From: Aquarana catesbeiana
Taxonomy: Eukaryota; Chordata; Amphibia; Anura; Ranidae
Direction: 5' to 3'
Length of the DNA stretch: 64,000 bases
NCBI RefSeq assembly: GCF_042186555.1
Contig: NC_133332.1
Location: 240,244,406 to 240,308,405, forward strand
The notes under the pieces are model-generated. The model was not told the DNA's origin and searched no databases. It was given only the letters and a program-made list of their open reading frames with translations. Both the position numbers and the translations under genes were made by a program. Shown here in pieces: positions 21,021-31,590 of this stretch (position 1 is its first letter; every line of letters starts with the position of its first letter).

Positions 21021-22550
21021 GGAAGGCAAATTACAATATACTATCAAACAGTATGATTAATAATGATTCAGGTATGAACATGATTTGGTAATAGTAATAA
21101 TGCAACCCAACATATGGTAAAACCAATAGTTAGCAGTAGGTATAGGAGAATGCTATGCACCAGGATCAGCATAAACTGTTGCAAGGTCACAATGAATGCA
21201 GCAATGAACAGTGATGTGATTAGGCTTACTGTGTTCAGGAGATTACACTGCCAAAGTGCATTAAGGGTGACTATGCTAGGTCTAATCAAACTGGATGGAG
21301 GTACCCTTTATGAAAGTAGTAGAAAAAAAGGGGGAGTTTGTAGAAGTGCTTTGTAGGAGGTAGTTCATTATTGTGCTCTTATGCCGGCTATAGTTGGGGC
21401 CATTTAAAAATCATTGCTGCACGTAACAACAGTCTTGATAAACCAGCATGCAGTGTAATAAGATATGGAACCAGCACGCTTTAAAGGCAAGTCTCAAAAA
21501 CAGCCAATCCGATTTATCCAATAAAGGGCATGTTTAAAAAAAAAAAGTTCTAGATGTATCTTGTTCTTCTTTTTTATTCTTGATATCACAAGTGAAAAAG
21601 TTCAAAGTACCAGTTGATCACGAGTGGATCTTCCTTTCCATTGATAATGTGCTTGAAAAAATATAATACGTAATGTATTAATTCTCATAGATCTCCAATA
21701 TATCACCAAAAATCCTCATTAGTTTCTTCCTTATATACACTTGCCTGAAATGCTTTAATCTGGTTTCTCTTAAACCACTGTGCAGTACTCCTGATACTGT
21801 ATCCCTCTCGAGAATCCTCTTCCACAAGTGTTTGCAAAATGGACCAAAAAACAAAACACTAAAATAGTGTGATATCGCATTAAATGTGCCACATTTAAGA
21901 AGTCAACTTGATAAAGCGCATCATAGGTGACCTCAGACACCAGAAGTGATGTAATTACGCATCAATTAATGACTAGAATTGTTATACTGCAGTAAACCAT
22001 ACATCCAACCACCAAATTATAACATTTGCTGGTTTGAAATGCAGGTATAAAGAAAAAGTAGTGGTGAACAAAATCACTTGTGGTATAAAGCCTAAGTGCA
22101 GTCAAAATTTTAAGCACAAAAATCAACATAAGGTACAGAACTTACAGTCAACAGGACGTGTCCCTTGTGCTAATGCCTCTTCTATTAATTGAAATCCCCA
22201 TCTGTCCATGACCCCCATTCCCCTGCCGTCTCAATCTTCTGATGTGGCTAGGGTTAATACAACTAACAAGCTGTCACATCTACTCATCATGAAAGTCAGA
22301 TTATGGCTGCTCATTCTGCACAGCTGAAGCTCCATTCATAGGAGCAGAGCTATCAATCATCCTGCACAGAGATTTCTCCAGATTCTCAAACTATGCTTCA
22401 GTTTGTGAATGAACAAAACGTTTCCTGTCAATTCATTCTGTGCAGGTAAGGCTGCATAAATAGAGATTGAGATCTAAAAAAAATGTTTAAATTAAGAAAA
22501 AAAATGTATTAAAATAAAATGGTAAAAATCAAAATAACAAAAATAAAAAA
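21021..22550. other. Gene-free region
   Basis: No gene or named repeat is recognised. The sequence is AT-rich with scattered open frames below 90 codons that show no family resemblance. Confidence 0.5.
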
Positions 22551-22558
22551 ACTGACAC

Positions 22559-22820
22559 CAGTATCAGAACTACCAGGGTCACAAAGGTCGCGCTTGCAAA
22601 TGGGATCAGGCGTTCCGGCACTGTGGGGGGGGGGGGGGTGTGAAGATGGCAGGACGGGGGGCATGCTGCAGAACGTTTGAAAGGGTCCTGCTGTGGGACC
22701 ATAAAAAAGGGCCCCACAACGTGAGTAAAGAGCACGGGGATCAGTGGTAAGGGCCCTCGGGCTGAGAGGTTTGCATGGTTTCTTGCACTGGGGCCCTGAA
22801 GGTTCTAGTTACACCTCTGG
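22559..22820 (-). mobile_element. Possible hAT-like element (CAGAGGTGTAACTAG terminus)
   Basis: The right end, read on the minus strand, is CAGAGGTGTAACTAGAACCT, a common hAT-type terminus. The left end (CAGTATCAGAACTACC) matches it only partly. A 13-G run lies inside at about 22624. No target duplication was found. Confidence 0.4.
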
Positions 22821-23251
22821 TTGGGAGATACGTGCATGTGAAGTATGGATCTTAGATGGTAAGCTCTGTGAGGGCAGGGACTGATTTGCATGTACAATAT
22901 GTAAAGCACAATGTGAATTGTTGATGCTGTATACAGTGAGGAAAATAATTATTTGATACCCTTCAGATTTTGGCCACTTACAAAGAAATGAAGGGTCTAT
23001 AATTGTTATCATAAGTGTATTTTAAATGATAGAAACAGAATATCAACCAAAATTCCAGAAAAAAAACACAATACAAATGCTATAAATTGAGTTGCAGTTT
23101 AGTGAGTAAAATAAGCAAAACATGACTTAGTACTTGGTGGAGAAACCCTTGTTGGAAAGCCAAGAAGTAAGACGTTTCTTGTAGTTGATGACCAGATTTG
23201 CACACATCTCTGGAGGGATTTTGGTCCACTCTTTACAGATCTCTAAATCTT

Positions 23252-23584
23252 TATTTATTTATTTATTTTCAGGTACTTATAGCGCCGTCAATTTACGCAG
23301 CGCTTTTACATATACATTGTACATTCACATCAGTCCCTACCCTCAAGGAGCTTACAATCTAAGGTCCCTAACTTACATTCATACATACTAGGGACAATTT
23401 AGACAGGATCCAATTAACCTACCAGTATGTCTTTGGAGTGTGGGAAGAAACCGGAGTACCCGGAGGAAACCCACACAGCACAGGGAGAACATGCAAACTC
23501 CAGGCAGGTAGTGTCCTGGTTAGGATTCAAACCAGCACCCCTTCTTACTGCTAGGCGAAAGTGCTACCCACTACACCACTGTTC
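23252..23584 (-). mobile_element. tRNA-derived SINE inside the Tc1-like arm
   Basis: On the minus strand it opens with ACAGTGGTGTAGTGGGTAGC (A-box-like) and GGTTTGAATCC (B-box-like), the internal RNA polymerase III promoter of a tRNA-derived SINE. A conserved core follows (GGGTTTCCTCCGGGTACTCC on that strand), then an (AAAT)n tail at 23252-23270 on the plus strand. It splits the left arm of the Tc1-like element and is therefore younger. The core is of a type I know as widespread in vertebrate genomes; I cannot name the family with certainty. Confidence 0.75.
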
Positions 23585-23589
23585 TTGGC

Positions 23590-24010
23590 TGTCGCTTAGC
23601 TCCCTAAATGAATTTTCTATAGGATTAAAGTCTGAGGACTGGCTAGGCCACTCCATGATCCTAATTTGCTTTTTCCTGAGCCACTTCCTTGTTGCCTTGG
23701 TGGTATGTTTTGGGTTATTGTCATACTGGGAGACCCATCCATGACCCATCTTCAGTGTCTGGCTGATGAAAGAAGATTCTCATCCAAGATTTTACAATAC
23801 ATGGCCCCGTCCATTGGCCCCTCAATACGGCAAAGTCGGCCTGTACCTTTAGCAGAGTAACAGACCCAAAGCATAATGTTTCCATTTCCGTGCTTGATTG
23901 TAGGGATGGTGTTCTTAGGGTCATAGTCAGCATTTTTCTTCCTCCAAACACGACGAGTTGAGTTAATGCCAAAGAGCTCAATTTTGGTCTGATCTGACCA
24001 AAATCCTATA
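23590..24010 (-). pseudogene. Tc1-like transposase fragment
   Basis: Minus-strand pieces show WSDQTKIELFGINS (first catalytic Asp region), KHGNGNIMLWVCYSAKGTG, QYDNNPKHTTKATRKWL (second Asp region) and WPSQSSDFNPIEN (third acidic residue region), i.e. a DDE transposase from the catalytic core onward. The N-terminal DNA-binding part is absent and frames are shifted between pieces, so it is not functional. Confidence 0.75.
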
Positions 24011-24747
24011 GAAAATTTATAGAGGGAGCTGAAACTTCGAGTTGCCAAGATCTGTAAAGAAGAGTAGACCAAAATCCCTCCTGAGATGTGTGCAAACCTG
24101 GTCACCAACTACAAGAAACGTCTTACCTCTGTGCTTGCCAGCAAGGGTTTCTCCACCAAGTACTAAGTCATGTTTTGCTTGGGGATCAAATACTTATTTT
24201 ACTCACTGAACTGCAACTTAATTGTGTTTTTTCTGGATTTTTGGTTGATATTCTGTCTTTATCATTTAAAATACACCTATGATAAAAAATGATAGACCCT
24301 TCATTCCTTTGTAAGTGGGCAAACTTACAAAATCTGCAGGGGATCAAATAATTATTTTCCTCACTGTAAATACTTGAAATAAATAACATATGTGTTACAT
24401 CACCCTGTGTCTTTTTGATGAAGTACCTATAGACATAAAAGAACAGTTGCCGAAAGTGGTTGGATCATTTAAGTTTTGTGTCTATGGATGGATGGGCCAT
24501 GACATTTTCTGTATTGTTGTAGAAATGTTAAACTCCTGTTGACCCTAGCGAAAGAATACCCGTAAATGCAATTACAGAGAAATATTTCACACTGACATCA
24601 AACATCAGTAAATACAATATTTCTGTTTTTTAGTGTGTAGCTGGTATTTTATACATTCTTTAGAAATAAATCACCTATTAGTCAATAACAGATAAGAAGG
24701 CACAGCAACGACCTGGTATGTCGCTACCTGTTTCCAGGTTTAGGGTG

Positions 24748-26574
24748 CAGTGGCGTAGCATGGGGGGTGCGGGGGGGGGGGGCCTAGGCCCCGGGCGCAA
24801 CATTTGGGGGGGCGAAATCCTGCTCCAGTTTGTGTCACCCTCTCTCCATACATCTAAATTCTATTTTCTGTGACCCCACACTCCAGCCTCCATGTTAATT
24901 CTCAGGCCGGCCCCTGGCGCCCTGTGATTGGGCGAAAGGGGTCATGTGCGGCAGGTGGAGCTGGCCTGTCCTCAATCGCGGGGGAGCGGGACTGGCCTTC
25001 GCTGTGGCCGCTGTCTTCTCCTGCTCCTCCTCTCCGGTCCAGGTCACCAATCATGTCCCCGTCGCGGCAGGCAGTCTGTGGCTGCTGTCTTCTCCTCCTC
25101 TCCTCCTCTCCGGCCCAGGTCACTGATCATCATGTCCCCGCCGGGGCAGGCAGTGTGACAGTCGGCGGCGCAGAGGCAGAGCAGATGGAAGAAAAAAAGG
25201 TAAGAGACTCACTCGGCCCGGTGGGAGTAGATATGGTGTGGGGAGAGGGAGCAGCCAGAAAGTTAGTGTATAGTATAATGTATTGTGTTGTGGGTAGTGT
25301 ATAGTGTATTGTGTGCAGTGTTTTGGTCCATGGGTAGAGTATTGTGTAGCAGTCAGTATGTAGTGTATTGAGTAGTAGTGGTCTGTGGGTAGTGTATAGT
25401 GTATTGTGTAGTGGTCAGTGTGTAGTGTGGTCAGTGTGTAGTGTAGTGGTGTGTAGTGGTCAATGTGTAGTGTAGTGTGGTCAGTTTGTAGTGTGGTCAG
25501 TGTGTAGTGTAGTGGTGTGTAGTGGTCAGTGTGTAGTGATCAGTGTGTAGTGTAGTGGTCAGTGTGTAGTGTGGTCAGTGTGTAGTGGTGTGTAGTGGTC
25601 AGTGTGTAGTGGTGTGTAGTGGTCAGTGTGTAGTGGTCAATGTGTAGTGTAGTGGTAAGTGTGTAGTGTGGTCAGTGTGTAGTGGTCAGTGTGGTGTGTA
25701 GTGTAGTGGTTAGTGCGTACTGTAGTGGTTAGTGTGTAGTGTAGTGTAGTGTGGTCAGTGTGTAGTGGTCAGTGTGTAGCGTAGTGTAGTGGTGTATAGT
25801 GTAGTGGTCAGTGTGTAGTATAGTGGTCAGTGTGTAGTGTAGTGGTTAGTGGTGTGTAGTGGTTAGTGGTGTGTAGTGGTCAGTGTGTAGTGTAGTGTGG
25901 TCAGGGTGTGGTGTGGTGTGTAGTGATCAGCCTGTAGTGTAGTGGTCAGTGTGTAGTGGTTAGTGGTGTATAGTGGTCAGTGTGTAGTGTAGTGTGGTCA
26001 ATGTGGTGTGTGGTGTGTAGTGTAGTGGTCAGTGGATAGTGTAGTGTAGTGTATTGTGTAGTAGTGTAGTGGTCAGTATAGGAATCAGGTAGGTCAGTGT
26101 GTGGTGTTTAGTGTAGTGGTCAGTGTGGTGTGTAGTGGTCGGTGGATAGTGTATTGTGTAGTGGGTAGTGTAGTGGTCAGTATAGGAATCAGGTAGGTTG
26201 GTGTAGTGTAGTGGTCAGTGTATAGTGGATTGTGTAGTGGATTGTATAGTGTAGTGGTCGATGTAGGAATCAGGTAGGTTGGTGTGGTGTGTAGTGTAGT
26301 GGTCAGTATAGGAATCAGGTAGGTCAGTGTAAAGGTCAGTGTATTGTATAGTGTAGTAGTATAGTGTAGTGGTCAGTATAGGAATCAGGTAGGTTAGTGT
26401 GTAGTGGTCAGTGTGTAGTGGTCGGTATAGGAATCATGTAGGTCAGTGTAGAGGTTAGTGTAGTGGTCAGTATAGGAATCAGATTAGTGGTCAGGTAGGT
26501 CAGTATTGTAAGAAGGGAAGAGACTCAGGGAGCTTGCCTTGCCCCGGGCGCTGACAACCCACGCTACGCCACTG
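24748..26574. mobile_element. hAT-like non-autonomous element with exact 8-bp TSD
   Basis: Termini CAGTGGCGTAGCATGGG and CCCACGCTACGCCACTG are inverted repeats. The flanks 24740-24747 and 26575-26582 are both TTAGGGTG, an exact 8-bp duplication as made by hAT transposases. Inside are a G run (24770-24781), a CpG-rich block (24900-25170) with tandem GGTCACTGATCATCATGTCC-type pieces, and the G/T minisatellite 25262-26500 that makes up two thirds of the element. No transposase is encoded. Confidence 0.85.
25262..26500. repeat. 1.2-kb G/T-rich minisatellite (GTGTAGTGGTCA units)
   Basis: Degenerate tandem units of GTGTAGTG and GTGGTCAGTGTGTAGT. The + strand is almost only G, T and A with rare C, a marked strand asymmetry. 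Towards the right end a longer unit, CAGTATAGGAATCAGGTAGG, appears six or more times, giving a higher-order pattern. It lies wholly inside the hAT-like element 24748-26574. Confidence 0.9.
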
Positions 26575-26789
26575 TTAGGGTGGGCGGGTTCGTGCCTGCC
26601 TGCTGTCCCCTGCAGTGATTATACACAGCTGGAGTCTGTCAGCAGGTCCCGGCCAATGATTCATGGTCCAGTCACAGCCCAGAGCCCTGTGTTGACAATC
26701 AACACAGGGTTCTGTACAGAAGGAATAATCTCTTTGTTTTTTACCCCTGCAAAGCAGGGGTAAAAAACAAAGTGATCTTTAGTAAAAAA

Positions 26790-27208
26790 AAAAGCCCACA
26801 TTACACATATTAACACTTGTTAGACACACATTTAACCGCTTGATCTCCCTAGATGTTAACCCCTTCCCAGCCAGTGTCATTAGTACAGTGACAGTGTAAG
26901 TTATTAGCATTGATAACTGTATTAGTGTCATTGGTGATATCAGTGGTAGTTATTCAGTTCCCACTCAGTGTCAGTTAGTGTCAGATTTTCCGCCGCACTT
27001 GCAGGTCCCATTATAAGTCGCGGTTCCATTGGTAGAATAAAAAAAAAAAAAACTCCAGTATATATCCTATAGTTTGTAGACGCTATAACTTTCACACAAA
27101 GCAATCAATATACACTTTTTCTTTTACCAGTTAAAGTAGCGCAATGCTAAAAAGCGAAAAATGGCTTAGTCATAAACGTGGTACATCTTCTGGAACTGAG
27201 GTGGTTAA
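26790..27208 (+). mobile_element. TTAA piggyBac-like MITE, copy D (right part)
   Basis: Carries TTAACCGCTTGATCTCCCTA, TAACCCCTTCCCAGCCAGTG, AGACGCTATAACTTT and the terminus GGAACTGAGGTGGTTAA. It shares these with copies A-C but lacks a clear left end and part of the A/T-rich interior. 26583-26790 before it may be more of the same element; a TTTGTTTTTTACCCCTGC / GCAGGGGTAAAAAACAAA hairpin lies at 26733-26771. Confidence 0.6.
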
Positions 27209-27568
27209 ACAAATGACATTTGTTTCATTAAGTAGTGTTTGCAAGTGACCCTTTGAAGACAATAGTACATTTGCATAGTATTAGATACTGTATGTGTTTA
27301 TGTACTATTCCCTAAAAAAGAACACGTTAGCAATTGTTCCTATTATGTTACAGAAAACATTAGATCAGCCACCGCTAGAAGCTCGGCCTTGGTTTCCAGA
27401 CGAGAGCACATATCTTCAATGATTAGAGATGCTTTTCAGAATAATAGTTTGACCTTTGTCATCTGTCTATACATTTATACAAAGGAACAAGCTGAAGACT
27501 TCATTTCAGAAATTCCTAGTAAAATGTTAAAAGTAAACTTCTATTACAGTATCCACTCTCAGGAATGA
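27209..27568. other. Gene-free spacer
   Basis: About 360 bp of AT-rich sequence with no recognised repeat or gene. Confidence 0.5.
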
Positions 27569-27652
27569 TACACTATATTACCAAAAGTATTGGGACGCCT
27601 GCCTTTACACACACATGAATTTTAATGGCATCCCAGTCTTAGTCCGTAGGGT

Positions 27653-28114
27653 TCAATATTGAGTTGGTCCACCCTTTGCAGCTATAACAGCTTCAACTCT
27701 TCTGGGAAGGCTGTCCACAAGGTTTAGGAGTGTGTCTATGGGAATGTTTGACCATTCTTCCAGAAGCGCATTTGTGAGGTCAGGCACTGATGTTGGATGA
27801 GAAGGCCTGGTTTGCAGTCTCCACTCTAATTCATCCCAAGGGTATTCTACCGGGTTGAGGTCAGGACTCTGTGCAGGCCAGTCAAGTTCCTCCCCCCCAA
27901 ACTCACTCATCCATGACACCTTAAGAGTTCCCTTTACTGGAACTAAGGTGCCAAGACCAACCTCTGAAAAACAACCCCACACCATAATCCCCCCTCCACC
28001 AAATGATTTGGACCAGTGCACAAAGAAAGGTCCATAAAGACATGGATGAGCGAGTTTGGGGTGGAGGAACTTGACTGGCCTGCACAGAGTCCTGACCTCA
28101 ACCCAATAAGACAC
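27653..28114 (-). pseudogene. Tc1-like transposase, C-terminal remnant
   Basis: The minus-strand frame shows GGGGIMVWGCFSEVGLGTL, then EELDWPAQSPDLNPVEYPWD (region of the third catalytic acidic residue) and ALLEEWSNIPIDTLLNLV, ending AVIAAKGGPTQY as in this Tc1 family. The second-Asp region is missing through an internal deletion, and N-terminal domains are absent. Confidence 0.78.
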
Positions 28115-28314
28115 CTTTGGGATGAATTAGAGCAGAGACAGTGAGCCAGGCCTTCTCATCCCACATCAGTGCCAGACCTCACAAATGCACTTCTGGAAGA
28201 ATGGTCAAACATTCCCATAGACACATTCCTAAACCTTGTGGACAGCCTTCCCAGAAGAGTAGAAGTTGTTATCGCTGCAAAGGGAGGGCCAACTCAATAT
28301 TGAACCCTAAGGAC

Positions 28315-29489
28315 TAGGGCCAGGTTCACACTGGTAGGACAAACGCTCCGACATTGGGAGCTCATGTCGCATGACGTGTGAAAATCAATGTTTCCCTATG
28401 GGAGCCATAACTGGTCCGACACAAGTGAGTCCGACTTTGAAAATGCTCCCTGCACTACTTTGGTCCAACTTTGATCCTACTTCAGCCCATTGATTACCAC
28501 TGAAGTCGGATCAAAGCTGGATCGACGTCTTAACTGACCCGACTTTGGCATGCGATTTGTGCTCTGAGGATCTTCAAAGGGAACTCCATGCCAAATTTAA
28601 AAAAAACGGCATGGGTTCCCCCTCCAAGAGCATACCAGGCCCTTTGGTCTGCTATGGATTTTCAGGGGAACCCCCACGCTGAAAAAAAAGCATTGGGGTT
28701 CCCCCAAAATCTATACCAGACCCTTATCCGAGCACACAGACCGGCAGGTTAGAAAAGGGGGTTGGGACGAGCGAGCGCCTCCCCCCCCTCCTGAACCGTA
28801 CCAGGCCACATGCCCTCAACATGGGGGGTGGGTGCTTTGCACCCCCCACCCCAAAGCACCTTGTCCCCATGTTGATGAGGACAAGGGCCTCTTCCCGACA
28901 ACCCTGGCTGTTGGTTGTCGGGGTCTGCGGACAGGGGGCTTATCGGAATCTGGAAGCCCCCTTTAACAATGGGGGGCCCCAAATCCTGGCCCCCCACGCC
29001 ATGTGAATGAGTATGGGGTACATTGTACCCCTACCCATTCACCTAAAAAAATGGAAAAAATAAAACACATTACATATATTTTTAAAGTAATTTAGTAAGG
29101 CAGCTCTGTCGTCTCTTCCGATCTCTTCTCCACTCTCTGGCTCTTCTGCCTCCTCCACTGACGTCTTCTGCCTCTGCCGGTTCTTCTCCGCTCTCCGCTG
29201 ATGTCTTCTAGCCCTTTCCGGTTCTTCTCCCTCTGTCCGCTGTCTTCTGCCTCTGCTGGGTCTTCTCCGCTATCTTCTCACTCTTTTGCTGGGTCTTCTC
29301 CACTGTCTTCTTCCTCTGTTCTTCTTCTGATGTTGACTCAATGCTCTCTCCCACTCTAATGCTGGGTGCGCGGTGTGCCACTACTTATATTGGCAAGGAG
29401 CGGGGTCACCGGAGGTCTGCCCCGTCGCAGGGCAAAATCAGATCAGAAGTGGTACGACTGTCGTGTCGTACCAGTGTGAACCCAGCCTA
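28315..29489. mobile_element. MITE with GGTTCACACTGGTA termini, nested in the Tc1 element
   Basis: Termini TAGGGCCAGGTTCACACTGG and CCAGTGTGAACCCAGCCTA are inverted repeats. The interior has the blocks GGCATGGGTTCCCCCTCC and CCAGACCCTTATCCGAGCA, which recur at 58950-59100, and an arm pair around GTTGTCGGG near 28895-28925. A C/T-rich tandem stretch (CTTCTCCGCTCTCTG-like) spans 29115-29300. Confidence 0.7.
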
Positions 29490-29565
29490 AGACTGGGATG
29501 CCAATAAAGTTCATGTGTGTGTGTAAAGGCAGGTATCCCAATAATTTTTGTAATGTAGTCTAAGT

Positions 29566-29918
29566 TAGGGGTCTCCAAATTTTCTAACCGAAGGGCCAGT
29601 CGACTGTCCTTCAGACTTTAGGGGGGCCAGACTGTGGCCACTGGAAGTAGAAAAATGTCCCAGCATCAGCGGGAGTAAACAATGCCCCATCCTTGGTATC
29701 AGTGCGAGGAATTTTGCCCCATCGTTGGTGTCATTGGGAGGAACTGTGCCCCATTGTTGGTGTCATTAGGAGAAATTGTGCCCATTTTTTGGTGTCGGGG
29801 GGGGGGGTGGAACTATGGCCCATTTTTGGTGTCAGAAGATGAAATATTGCCCCAAGGGCTGGATAAAAGCAAGCAAAGGGCTGCATCTGGCCCCCGGGCC
29901 GCAGTTTGGAGACCACTG
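29566..29918. mobile_element. hAT-like MITE with exact 8-bp TSD
   Basis: Termini TAGGGGTCTCCAAA and TTTGGAGACCACTG are inverted repeats. The flanks 29558-29565 and 29919-29926 are both GTCTAAGT. It landed right at the end of the Tc1-like element, so its target duplication overlaps the last bases of that element and its TA. The interior has four degenerate units of about 36 bp (GTGCCCCATTGTTGGTGTCA). Confidence 0.88.
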
Positions 29919-30120
29919 GTCTAAGTGATTAGACACGTTACAGAACCAGTTTCAACTGCTACCAACACCCCCCCCCCCAGATAAATCAGTACTAACTCTC
30001 TTTCCTAAACCTCTCCACTAAAATAAACTTGTAACTTGGGCAGCAAGTTTATGGAATGCTCAGATGACCTTCACTCCAGGGCTGGTCAGGTCACACCAGC
30101 AGGTTTAAAGTGTAATTACG

Positions 30121-30281
30121 CCTTTTTACTTAAAGTGTAATTAAACCCAAAAAACAAGAATGTAATGTAATGCAACTTACCAATTCTTAGATGTGGTGGC
30201 TGCATTTGTTTTCGTTTTCTAGGCTTTTTCCCTTTATTTTCACCTGGTGATCCATCCATGTCTGCTATTTTTCAGCTTCCT
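30121..30281. repeat. Family X dispersed repeat, left piece
   Basis: Contains CAACTTACCAATTCTTAGAT, GTGGCTGCATTTGTTTTCGT and TTTTCACCTGGTGATCC. It resumes at 31125-31302 after the inserted piggyBac-like copy E. Other copies or pieces: 31946-32165, 38390-38490, 39307-39550, 47290-47475 and 49990-50560. Confidence 0.6.
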
Positions 30282-31124
30282 TTAACCACTTGACCTCCGG
30301 AAGATTTACACCCCTTCACGACCAGGCCATTTATTGCGATATGGCACTGTGTCACTTTAACTGACAATTGCGCGTTCGTGCAACGTTGTACCCAAATAAA
30401 CTCCTTTTTTTTCCCCACAAATAGAGCTTTCTTTTTGAGGTATTTGATCACCTCTGCGTTTTTTATTTTCTGCGCTATAAACAAAAAAAGGCAGACAATT
30501 TTGAAAAAAAAAATATTTTTTACTTTCTGCTTTAAAACATATCCAATAAAATTGAAAAAAAATCTAATTTCTTCATCAGTTTAGGCAAATATATATTCTG
30601 CTACATATTTTTGGTAAAAAAAATTCCAAGAAGCATATAATGATTGATTTGTGCAAAAGTTATAGTGTTTACAAACTATGGGATATTTTTTTTTCTACTA
30701 GTAATGGTGGCATTTAGCTACTTATAGCGGGACTGCGATATTGCGGCGGACAGTCGGGACACTAACTGACACTTTTTGGGGACTAATGACACTGGCAGGG
30801 AAGGGGTTAACATCAGGGGCAATCAAAGGGTTAAATGTGTGCCTGATCAGTGCTATACTACTGTGGGGGAGGTGTTTGTACCAGGAGAAGGCATTTATTG
30901 GTGCCCCTGCTTAGCAGAGACACAGGATCCATGCCTTCTGTAGTGACAGAATGGCGACCTGCCTTGTTTACATAGGCAGACTGCCGTTCTGCCTTTGGAA
31001 CGAAGCATCGTCGGATGCCGGCGGACATCAAGTTCGCCGTACCAGTTGATCAGCTCCTGCTGATTAGCTGCCTTGCCACTATATATATATATATATATAC
31101 AGTATATGGTTGGCAAGCCGTTAA
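30282..31124 (-). mobile_element. TTAA-flanked piggyBac-like MITE, copy E (inverted)
   Basis: Starts TTAACCACTTGACCTCCGG and ends TGGCAAGCCGTTAA, with TTAA on both sides. On the minus strand it carries TTTATAGCGCAGAAAATAAA, AAATACCTCAAAAAGAAAGC and the other blocks of copies A-D. An (AT)10 microsatellite sits near its right end at 31079-31098. It is nested in family X. Confidence 0.78.
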
Positions 31125-31311
31125 AAGATCAATCTGATCAGCAAAAGTGACAGAGGGTTGATATAAGCCACTTCCCTGGCAGGGTACTTACAATAATCAG
31201 CTCTTATTTATTTATGTAAAACCTTTACCCCAAAAGGGAAAAAAACTGTTGCTGTAATTGCTTATAAAGTGTTACCTGGAGCTCAGCTTTAATTTGTTAG
31301 TCAAAAATAAT

Positions 31312-31590
31312 CACGTTTTGTTGCTTTGTAGCCCGAAACGAAAACAGACATAGTTTTTGTTTTATCCAACTGTATTTACTCAGTGCAACTTATAACATCT
31401 AAGTGAAAGATATAACACCAACATGTCAGAAAAAAAAATTCAAAAGACAAAAACAGAATAACTGAGTTGGAAAAAGGATCACCCCCTTGTGTCAGTATTA
31501 TGTCGAACCACCTTTTGCATTAATTACAGCCTTTAGTCTGTTGGGATATGTCTCTACTAACTTTGCACATCTAGACTTGAATTTGGAGCA
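31312..31590 (-). mobile_element. Tc1-like fragment
   Basis: The phrases ATCACCCCCTTGTGTCAGTA, TCGAACCACCTTTTGCATTA and TTACAGCCTTTAGTCTGTTG belong to a Tc1-like family found in frogs and fishes, here read from the end of the element. No transposase core or second terminus remains. Confidence 0.55.

Larger units (their letters stand above)
22934..24366 (-). mobile_element. Fold-back Tc1-like element with long inverted arms
   Basis: TA plus CAGTGAGGAAAATAATTATT at the left and AATAATTATTTTCCTCACTG plus TA at the right. The inverted similarity is not limited to the tips: 22934-23250 together with 23590-23623 pairs with 24000-24366, so each arm is about 350 bp once the inserted SINE is removed. 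Between the arms is the middle and C-terminal part of a transposase on the minus strand. The structure suggests one end was copied in inverse orientation onto the other. It is decayed and non-autonomous. Confidence 0.8.
27571..29560 (-). mobile_element. Tc1-like element, fold-back form, with a nested MITE
   Basis: TA plus CACTATATTACCAAAAGTAT at the left and AATAATTTTTGTAATGTAGT at the right, followed by TA. The left half holds the C-terminal transposase frame on the minus strand; the right arm 28030-28312 is an inverted copy of that same region. A separate 1.2-kb MITE (28315-29489) is inserted near the right end. No intact transposase remains. Confidence 0.8.

Noticed and set aside
23510..23584. 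tRNA gene
   Set aside because: A- and B-box-like motifs are present on the minus strand, but they belong to the head of a tRNA-derived SINE with a core and an (AAAT)n tail; no cloverleaf is intact.
25262..26500. Interstitial telomere-like or centromeric satellite
   Set aside because: Units are GTGTAGTGGTCA-like and not TTAGGG, and the array is confined within a hAT-like element with its own TSD.
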